Below, one piece after another: positions 13,716-19,034 of a stretch of 19,034 nucleotides of DNA. The translations under genes and the position numbers were made by a program. The notes under the pieces were generated by a model. It saw nothing but the letters and a program-made list of their open reading frames with translations, had not been told where the DNA came from and searched no databases. The DNA is from Clostridia bacterium. Lineage in GTDB: Bacteria; Bacillota_A; Clostridia; Oscillospirales; CAG-272. The stretch spans positions 1-19,034 of the forward strand of contig JAFVXK010000011.1 in assembly GCA_017501175.1 (NCBI GenBank), in the 5' to 3' direction. Numbering within the stretch: the stretch's first letter is position 1; each line of letters begins with the position of its first letter.

Positions 13716-15053
13716 TTATACTCCGGTATCGCCGTCCCCGCGTTGACGGATAACCAGCCTTATCGGTGTTCCGTTAAATCCAAACGTGTCACGCAGACAG
13801 TTTTCAAGATAGCGCCTGTACGAGAAATGGAAGAGCTCCTCGGAGTTACAGAAGATAACGAAGGTGGGCGGTGCTACCGAGGTCTGCGTCATATAGTATA
13901 TTTTCAGGCGCTTACCCTTGTCCGAGGGTGGCTGAACACGCGTCATAGCATCGTTCAAGAGGTCGTTGAGCATACCCGTGGTAATTCTCTTGTGCGCCTC
14001 GTTATAGACGTCCACTATCATCTCATAGATATTGGCAACTCTTTGACCTGTAAGTGCAGATACATACACTATTGGCGCGTACGGCATATATGCGAGCGCC
14101 GTTCTCACGTCGTTGTTGTATTTGTTGACCGTGGAATTGTCCTTCTCTATGCTGTCCCACTTATTGATGACTATGATACAAGCCTTGCCTGCCTCGTGAG
14201 CAATACCTGCAATTTTCTCGTCCTGCTCTGTGACACCGTCCTTTGCGTCTATCATAATAAGACAGACGTCTGCGCGCTCAACTGCCATATTGGCTCTGAG
14301 GACACTGTACTTCTCTATTTTATCCTCAATCTTGGATTTTCTCCTTATACCTGCGGTGTCAATGAAGTTAAATACGCCGTGCGAGTTTTCCACGCGCGTG
14401 TCGGTGGCATCTCGCGTCGTGCCCGCGATGTCGGAAACGATTGCGCGCTCCTCACCGCACATACGGTTGACTATTGACGACTTTCCTGCGTTGGGCTTTC
14501 CTATAACGGCAACGTTGATAACGCCCTCGTCATCGTCGTCATTTTCATCGAAGGTACATTCCTCTATTACGGCGTCGAGCAAGTCACCCGAGCCCGTGCC
14601 GTGAAGCGATGATATTGCAATGGGGTCGCGCTCAAAGCCGAGCTCGTAAAACTCGTAGAACTCGTAAGGAACGTCGCCGACCTTGTCAACCTTGTTGACA
14701 CCGACGACTATCGGCTTTCCCGACTTTTTGAGCATTACCGCGATATCTCTGTCGTCTGCAAGAAGTCCTGCGTGAACGTCGCAGAGGAATATTATAACGT
14801 CGGCAGATGCCACGGCGATTTCCGCCTGAAGCCGCATCTGCTTCAAAATGGTATCCTCGCTCTTCGGCTCTATACCGCCGGTATCAATGAGAATGAACCT
14901 GCGGTCATTCCACTCCGCCTCAGCGTATATTCTGTCGCGCGTTACGCCGGGAGTATCCTCGACTATTGAACGGCGCTCACCTATAAGCTTGTTGAAAAGA
15001 GTGCTTTTACCTACGTTGGGTCTGCCAACGATAGCTACAATAGGCTTCGACAT
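13716..15053 (-). CDS. der: Ribosome biogenesis GTPase Der (EngA)
   Basis: Der has two consecutive GTPase domains and a KH-like C-terminal domain, and is needed for maturation of the 50S subunit. The 445-residue protein shows the first P-loop GRPNVGKS (10-17) with DTPGVTRDR, DTGG and NKVD. The second P-loop is GKPNAGKS (185-192) with AGTTRDATD, DTAG and NKWD. The KH-like domain follows, including TPPxxFV-type SVAPPTFVIFCN, and the protein ends with TPIRLVIRQR. The linker between the GTPase domains contains an acidic run (DENDDDDE). The ATG at 15053 follows GAGGAGG. The gene begins 13 bases after the DUF512 stop, and the DUF512-der pairing is the normal clostridial arrangement. Confidence 0.97.
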   Translation of the reverse strand: MSKPIVAIVGRPNVGKSTLFNKLIGERRSIVEDTPGVTRDRIYAEAEWNDRRFILIDTGGIEPKSEDTILKQMRLQAEIAVASADVIIFLCDVHAGLLADDRDIAVMLKKSGKPIVVGVNKVDKVGDVPYEFYEFYELGFERDPIAISSLHGTGSGDLLDAVIEECTFDENDDDDEGVINVAVIGKPNAGKSSIVNRMCGEERAIVSDIAGTTRDATDTRVENSHGVFNFIDTAGIRRKSKIEDKIEKYSVLRANMAVERADVCLIMIDAKDGVTEQDEKIAGIAHEAGKACIIVINKWDSIEKDNSTVNKYNNDVRTALAYMPYAPIVYVSALTGQRVANIYEMIVDVYNEAHKRITTGMLNDLLNDAMTRVQPPSDKGKRLKIYYMTQTSVAPPTFVIFCNSEELFHFSYRRYLENCLRDTFGFNGTPIRLVIRQRGDGDTGV

Positions 15054-15066
15054 ATTTTCCTCCTCT

Positions 15067-16365
15067 TTAATCTTCCAGAAGCGTCAGGGCAAGCTCGTAT
15101 CCGTCGTTAGTTACAGGTACTACCTCTACCCCAAGCTTTTCCGATAGCTCCGATACGGTCATTCCGCAAAGGAAGGTTTCCTCACCCGCCCTGAGTGCGT
15201 TTCTCGACACGTAAAGAACGTCGCCGAGGCTCTCGTCTTTTAACTGCTCGTAAATATCGCGTCCTGTCAGAAGTCCCGCCACGGTTATTGCTTCTCCGAA
15301 GAATTTATTTGTGATTTTGTAAACTTTTATTTGCATATTCGTGCGCTTTTTCTCTACACGGGTAGCCATATCCGTAATCATCGGGTATGCGGCGATGCCT
15401 GTTGCAACAGATACAGCACGCGGCTTATCCGACACCTCGGCATCGCAAAATCCCGCGTCAAAATCCTCACCATACGAGCGAAGCATACCTACTCCGTTCT
15501 CAAGCTGGGGATATCCCTCGTAGTATTCGGCATCGGGAAGCGGACGCTCTGCCTTGAGATAAAGCTCGTCTGCGAGGAAGAACATTCGTGAACCGGTTTT
15601 CTTCTGTTGCTCCGACGCGAACCCTTCAACCATATCTATAATCTCACACGCCTCCTCGCGCGTAAAATCGGAAAGCGGGTAAAGTCCGTCGCGATGCTTT
15701 GTCAGTCCCGCAGGAACGATAGAAACGCTGCCCATTCTGCCCGAATATGCCGAAAGGTCGCGCATAGTGCGAAGAAGCTCCTCACCGTCGTTAATTCCTC
15801 TGCAAAGGACTATCTGACCGCACATAGATATTCCTGCGTCGTAAAAGCGTTTTAAATACTCCAAAACATCACCCGCGCGCTTGTTTTTCATCATCTTGAC
15901 GCGAAGCTCGGGGTTTGTAGTGTGTATTGAGATGTTTATAGGCGAAAAGCGCATTTTCACTATTCTATCGACGTCCTTGTCGAAAAGATTGGTTAGCGTG
16001 ATGTAGTTTCCGTGCAAAAACGAAAGACGCGAGTCATCGTCCTTGAAATAAATTGAGTCGCGCATTCCTTTCGGGTTCTGGTCGATAAAGCAGAAAATAC
16101 AGCCATTCTTACAGGTCTGCTTTTTGTCCATAAGCGGAGTTTCAAAGCCAAGTCCTATATCGGAATATTCACCTTTCAGTATTACCGTGCTTTTTTCCGC
16201 ATTGTCACGAAGATAGGCTATTTCAACCCGTCTTTCAGCAAGATAGAAGCGGTAATCGAGCACGTCGTTAATCTCGTTACCGTTAATGCTGACGAGTACG
16301 TCCCCTACGAGAAGCCCTGCTCTGTCAGCGTGCGACCTTTTCTCAACCTCTGTTATTTTTACCAT
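15067..16365 (-). CDS. DUF512 radical SAM-type protein with N-terminal PDZ domain
   Basis: The protein is 432 residues. An N-terminal PDZ-like region (about 1-70) contains SHADRAGLLVGDVLVSINGNEI. The cysteine cluster C85, C89 and C92 sits in CKNGCIFCFIDQNPKGMR, the radical SAM-type motif of this family. A core follows with FLHGNYITLTN, ISIHTTNPELR and CRGINDGEEL. The C-terminal DUF512 domain includes RMFFLADELYLKA and a GLLTGRDI segment. The family is nearly always next to der in Clostridia. Its reaction is unknown, though a role in ribosome maturation has been suspected from this linkage. The ATG at 16365 has only a weak GTGAG site, 7 bases past the Sel1 gene stop, so translation is probably coupled to that gene. 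Confidence 0.93.
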   Translation of the reverse strand: MVKITEVEKRSHADRAGLLVGDVLVSINGNEINDVLDYRFYLAERRVEIAYLRDNAEKSTVILKGEYSDIGLGFETPLMDKKQTCKNGCIFCFIDQNPKGMRDSIYFKDDDSRLSFLHGNYITLTNLFDKDVDRIVKMRFSPINISIHTTNPELRVKMMKNKRAGDVLEYLKRFYDAGISMCGQIVLCRGINDGEELLRTMRDLSAYSGRMGSVSIVPAGLTKHRDGLYPLSDFTREEACEIIDMVEGFASEQQKKTGSRMFFLADELYLKAERPLPDAEYYEGYPQLENGVGMLRSYGEDFDAGFCDAEVSDKPRAVSVATGIAAYPMITDMATRVEKKRTNMQIKVYKITNKFFGEAITVAGLLTGRDIYEQLKDESLGDVLYVSRNALRAGEETFLCGMTVSELSEKLGVEVVPVTNDGYELALTLLED

Positions 16366-16372
16366 ACACAGC

Positions 16373-17140
16373 TCACTTTCTGCCCGACGAGAGCTTTCGT
16401 CTGTTTATGTCGGCGAGAACCGACTCGTAGGTTATACCGTGCTCGGCTATATAGTCAAGCGCCTCGGACGAGCCCGCCGCACCCGCAAGGAGCATAAGAC
16501 GCGCCGTGCGCTCTCTGTCAAAATCGGTTCCAAGCCCGTCGGCATAGCATTTAGCGTAGAGATATTTTCCCTTTGCAGAAAGCTCCTCGACGTAGGTCGA
16601 GTCGTGGCGCGCCGCCGTTTGAAACCAAAGGAAAGCCGAGCGCGCGTCCTGCTTTATTGCGGAATACCGCGCTGCTTCTTCCTCTTCGTCGAAGAACACC
16701 TCACCGTCGAGAAGTCCGTCGTAACGACGGTACACCGGCTTGTGCGCCGGTATCGTTTCAATCTCTATTACGTCGGGCTCGAACATACAGCCCGAAGTGT
16801 AAGCCATACCGAGATAGAGCTGTGCCTCGATACAGCCGAGATTTGCCGAGTCCTTCATATACTCGTACGCCTTGACGAAATTTTTTGCCCGTCCGACGCC
16901 GTGTAGGTATATCATAGCGAGGTTGTAAGCCGCCTCACCGCCCTCAAGATTTCGGGCGTAGGCGTAGAAGCTCTTTGCTTCAAGAGCATCGCGCTCAACA
17001 CCTAGTCCGTGCATAAGACAATATGCGTATGACTGCGAGGCGTAGGCATCTCCCTCACGCGCTCCCTCGTGATAAAGCTTGGCGGCAAGCTCGTATTCTT
17101 CTTTTATGAAAGCGGCATCTGCTTCTGCCTTATCAAACAC
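16373..17140 (-). CDS. Sel1-like repeat protein
   Basis: The protein is 255 residues and starts with GTG at 17140; AAGGAGG (17149-17155) lies 8 bases upstream. Sel1/TPR-like helical repeats of about 36 residues occupy most of it. One runs from about 31 to 66 (SYAYCLMHGLGVERD), another from 69 to 102 (YNLAMIYLHGVGRAKN), another begins at 103 (LYLGMAYTSG), and another spans 189-224 (YLYAKCYADGLGTDFD). The third repeat is split by an insertion at about 118-163 with a DEEEEAA acidic run. There is no signal peptide. Such proteins are usually scaffolds for protein-protein contacts. It lies immediately upstream of DUF512 and der, so its partner may be encoded in the same operon; that is inference. 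Confidence 0.85.
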   Translation of the reverse strand: MFDKAEADAAFIKEEYELAAKLYHEGAREGDAYASQSYAYCLMHGLGVERDALEAKSFYAYARNLEGGEAAYNLAMIYLHGVGRAKNFVKAYEYMKDSANLGCIEAQLYLGMAYTSGCMFEPDVIEIETIPAHKPVYRRYDGLLDGEVFFDEEEEAARYSAIKQDARSAFLWFQTAARHDSTYVEELSAKGKYLYAKCYADGLGTDFDRERTARLMLLAGAAGSSEALDYIAEHGITYESVLADINRRKLSSGRK

Positions 17141-17148
17141 GGCTTGTC

Positions 17149-17155
17149 CCTCCTT
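17149..17155 (-). promoter_or_regulatory. Ribosome-binding site fixing the GTG start of the Sel1-repeat gene
   Basis: AAGGAGG on the minus strand lies 8 bases before GTG at 17138-17140. There is no ATG alternative upstream in this frame before the hairpin. Confidence 0.75.
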
Positions 17156-17168
17156 TTTTGCTTAAAAC

Positions 17169-17191
17169 GAGCCGCGCGTGGAGCGCGGCTC
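17169..17191 (-). terminator. Hairpin between cysS and the Sel1-repeat gene
   Basis: GAGCCGCGC (17169-17177) pairs perfectly with GCGCGGCTC (17183-17191) around a 5-base loop. On the minus strand it is followed by GTTTTAAGC, a short U run. It begins 6 bases after the cysS stop. No promoter is visible between it and the Sel1 gene, so it may be a leaky or attenuating terminator inside a longer operon. Confidence 0.7.
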
Positions 17192-17197
17192 ATAAGA

Positions 17198-18637
17198 TTA
17201 CTTGGTAACTGTAAATTTAGTTCCCTCTCTCGTGTCTATAAGGGTTATTCCCTTCTCAATAAGCTCGGATTTTATTCTGTCTGCCTCGGCATAGTTCTTC
17301 TCGGACTTTGCCTTGCGTCTTGCCTCAATCATTTCATTGATATAAGCAAGCATTTCGGGCGAAACCTCCGGCGTATCCTCGCTCTTCTCTTCCTTTTTAG
17401 CTTCGAGTGCGCGTGCTCGTGCTTCAACAAGACCGATGCCGAGCACCTTATCAAAGTCGGCAACCAATGCGAGCTTGGTTTTTCCGTTTGTTTTCAGCTT
17501 AAACACGTCGTAAAGCGCGGTAACCGCAAGCGAGGTGTTTAGGTCGTTATCGAGAGCGTCGGTAAATTTCTTCTTTCCCTCGGCAAACGCCACCTCGTCA
17601 AGCTCACCCTCGTCCGAGATAGATGCAAGTCTTGCCACGAGCTTCTCGTAGGCAGTCTTTGCGTTGTCGAGATTTTCCCAAGAGAACACGAGGTTCTTTC
17701 TGTAATGCGACTGAAGGCAGAAATATCTGTAAACGAGCGGGTTATATCCGCGCTCCTCAAGAAGCGAAACGGTGAGAAACTCGCCCTTTGACTTCGACAT
17801 TTTGCCTGAATTTGTATTGAGATGATGAACGTGGAACCAATAGTTGCACCACTCGTGACCAAAGGTGGACTCGCTCTGCGCTATCTCGTTTGTGTGGTGG
17901 GGGAATGCGTTGTCAATTCCTCCGCAATGAATGTCAAGGTATTCGCCGAGATGTTTTCTCGCAATACAGGAGCACTCAATATGCCAGCCGGGATAGCCAA
18001 GTCCAAAGGGCGACTCCCACTTAAGCTCCTGGTCGTCAAACTTCGACTTTGTAAACCAGAGAACGAAGTCGGTCTTGTTGCGCTTGTTCGAGTCCTCCTC
18101 AACGCTGTCACGTACGCCAACGGCGAGGTCCTCCTCCTTAAAGTCGTTGAAAACGTAGTACTTGTCAAGCTTCGAGGTGTCGAAGTAGATGTTTCCGCCC
18201 GCCTCGTATGCATATCCCTTTTCAAGCAGGGTTTCTATCATAGAAATGAACTCTGGCACGCAAGCTGTCGCAGGCTCGACAACGTCGGGACGCTTAATAT
18301 TCAGCTTCTCGCAGTCGGCAAAGAAGGCGTTGGTATAAAACTCAGCTATCTGCAAAACCGTCTTGTGCTCGCGTTTAGCTCCCTTTAACATCTTATCCTC
18401 ACCGGTGTCGCCGTCACTCGTAAGATGTCCGACGTCGGTGATATTCATAACGCGCTTAACGTCGTATCCCAAGAAGCGAAAATACTTTTCAAGCACGTCC
18501 TCCATAATGTAGGTACGGAGATTTCCTATATGTGCAAAATGGTAGACCGTAGGGCCGCAGGTGTATATAGTAACCTTTCCCTCCTCGCGAGGCTTGAACT
18601 CATCGCGCGATCTCGTCAGTGAATTGTAAAGAAGCAT
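17198..18637 (-). CDS. cysS: Cysteinyl-tRNA synthetase
   Basis: This class I synthetase charges tRNA-Cys with cysteine. The 479-residue protein has the zinc ligand C27 in TCGPTVY, a HIGN version of the HIGH motif (36-39), PGWHIECSCIA with the second zinc cysteine, and DIHCGGIDNAFPHHTNE with the His and Glu ligands. The KMSKS motif is at 279-283. The C-terminal DALRE-type helical region ends with a SEKNYAEADRIKSEL segment that is normal for the family. It differs from the common form: MNITDVGHLTSDGDTGEDKM stands where most bacteria have NITDIDDKI, and HHTNE replaces HHENE. The ATG at 18637 has an AGAGGA site and a consensus promoter. Confidence 0.95.
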   Translation of the reverse strand: MLLYNSLTRSRDEFKPREEGKVTIYTCGPTVYHFAHIGNLRTYIMEDVLEKYFRFLGYDVKRVMNITDVGHLTSDGDTGEDKMLKGAKREHKTVLQIAEFYTNAFFADCEKLNIKRPDVVEPATACVPEFISMIETLLEKGYAYEAGGNIYFDTSKLDKYYVFNDFKEEDLAVGVRDSVEEDSNKRNKTDFVLWFTKSKFDDQELKWESPFGLGYPGWHIECSCIARKHLGEYLDIHCGGIDNAFPHHTNEIAQSESTFGHEWCNYWFHVHHLNTNSGKMSKSKGEFLTVSLLEERGYNPLVYRYFCLQSHYRKNLVFSWENLDNAKTAYEKLVARLASISDEGELDEVAFAEGKKKFTDALDNDLNTSLAVTALYDVFKLKTNGKTKLALVADFDKVLGIGLVEARARALEAKKEEKSEDTPEVSPEMLAYINEMIEARRKAKSEKNYAEADRIKSELIEKGITLIDTREGTKFTVTK

Positions 18638-18658
18638 TTGTTTTTCCTCTTAAATATT

Positions 18659-19033
18659 TTATGTTTTATATTTAATTATAGCAGAAAAAAACGAGCTTGT
18701 CAAGCGTAATATTGCCTGCATGCTCGGTTTTTGCAATTCAATTTTCATAGTCTCCCGCGCCTCCTTCGAGGTATATACCTTGTCGCCGGTATAGCGGGCT
18801 ATCATCTGCCGCATCTGACCGACAGTCATATCGGCGCGGCGACGGCTGAGTACACTCGCGCGCCTTGCGCCGACCTTCGCATCGCGCCCGTCCACCGACT
18901 CAATAGCACCCTCGCCAAGCTTGCCAATCGACTTCTCAATTCCGCTCTCCTCCTCAAGCTTCGCCTCAAAATCACCCGATTTTCTCGCACTTTTGGATAT
19001 TTTGTCAGAATTTTCCGAAACTTTTTTCGCAAA
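18659..19033 (-). CDS. 3' part of an unrecognised protein-coding frame (runs off the window)
   Basis: The minus-strand frame is open from the window edge to a TAA at 18659, giving 124 residues without a visible start. The first part is rich in K, S, E and G (SARKSGDFEAKLEEESGIEK), then comes a more ordered block, RRADMTVGQMRQMIARYTG. I do not recognise the family. The segment to about 18745 is GC-richer and looks coding. The last 28 or so codons are A/T-rich and overlap the cysS promoter, so the true C-terminus may be shorter in another frame (a frameshift would end near 18740) or the gene may be decayed. I place moderate trust in the frame and little in the end. Confidence 0.45.
   Translation of the reverse strand, partial: FAKKVSENSDKISKSARKSGDFEAKLEEESGIEKSIGKLGEGAIESVDGRDAKVGARRASVLSRRRADMTVGQMRQMIARYTGDKVYTSKEARETMKIELQKPSMQAILRLTSSFFSAIIKYKT
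18675..18703 (-). promoter_or_regulatory. Consensus sigma-A promoter for cysS
   Basis: The minus strand has TTGACA (18698-18703), exactly 17 bases, then TATAAT (18675-18680). The start point would be near 18668, giving a leader of about 30 bases. That is too short for a T-box riboswitch, so cysS is not T-box controlled here. The site overlaps the last codons of the upstream open frame. Confidence 0.9.
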
Positions 19034-19034
19034 A

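Noticed and set aside
13743..14477. Plus-strand open frame of 244 codons opposite der
   Set aside because: It is a shadow of the Der GTPase; its content is low in recognisable protein features and it lacks a ribosome-binding site.
18638..18700. Possible T-box riboswitch upstream of cysS
   Set aside because: The consensus promoter leaves only about 30 bases of leader, far too short for a T-box, and no leader terminator is present.
18826..19032. Arginine-rich minus-strand frame at the right edge
   Set aside because: It overlaps the more plausible K/S/E-rich frame in another register and is almost all R, S, A and L, as expected of an out-of-frame read.

Overview
The window reads as chromosomal DNA of a Gram-positive, spore-forming lineage, most likely an uncultured gut-type member of class Clostridia. 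Supporting signs are a GPR spore germination protease, a SigH-like sigma factor, a DUF421/DUF4363 gene pair, a DUF4364 protein, a DUF512 radical SAM protein next to der, G-rich Shine-Dalgarno sequences, and near-consensus sigma-A promoters (TTGACA, 17-bp spacer, TATAAT). I see no insertion sequence, phage gene, CRISPR array or rRNA. The one unusual RNA-like element is a degenerate tRNA-shaped sequence.

Layout. (1) 49-1061, plus strand: a two-gene membrane unit (DUF421 then DUF4363) joined by an ATGA overlap. (2) 1054-7066, minus strand: a tight operon read rlmB, a large membrane protein, a B12-binding-type radical SAM protein, then its DUF2344 partner. The large membrane protein has the 4+2+2 transmembrane plan of a heavy-metal (P1B-like) P-type ATPase, but its catalytic motifs are destroyed. 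It also carries an acidic cytoplasmic N-terminal tail of about 310 residues. It starts at a TTG codon just after rlmB. (3) 7107-7888: divergent promoters, a small PH-domain-like membrane protein on the plus strand, and two hairpin terminators. (4) 7904-8904, minus strand: a SigH-like sigma factor with a consensus promoter, a 62-nt tRNA-like element right after its stop codon, and a double zinc-ribbon protein. (5) 9002-11423, minus strand: an orphan peptide-binding lipoprotein with its own promoter and terminator, then a DUF4364 winged-helix-type protein that starts at TTG just beyond that terminator. (6) 11562-12410, plus strand: gpr. (7) 12407-18703, minus strand: cysS with a consensus promoter, an intercistronic hairpin, then a Sel1-repeat protein, DUF512, der and obg, closely packed. 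(8) 18659-19033: the 3' part of an unrecognised minus-strand reading frame that runs off the right edge.

Functionally the region mixes translation and ribosome-maturation genes (rlmB, der, obg, cysS), uncharacterised radical SAM enzymes (three proteins including the DUF2344 partner), and sporulation or regulatory genes (gpr, SigH-like sigma). rlmB and a SigH-like sigma gene lying close together recalls the cysS-mrnC-rlmB-sigH neighbourhood of many Clostridia, here rearranged. Several starts differ from the longest open frames: 6237 (TTG), 7066, 9556 (TTG), 11352, 11562 and 17140 (GTG). These were set by ribosome-binding sites, promoters or a terminator. The most novel items are the catalytically dead P-type-ATPase-like protein and the tRNA-like element.
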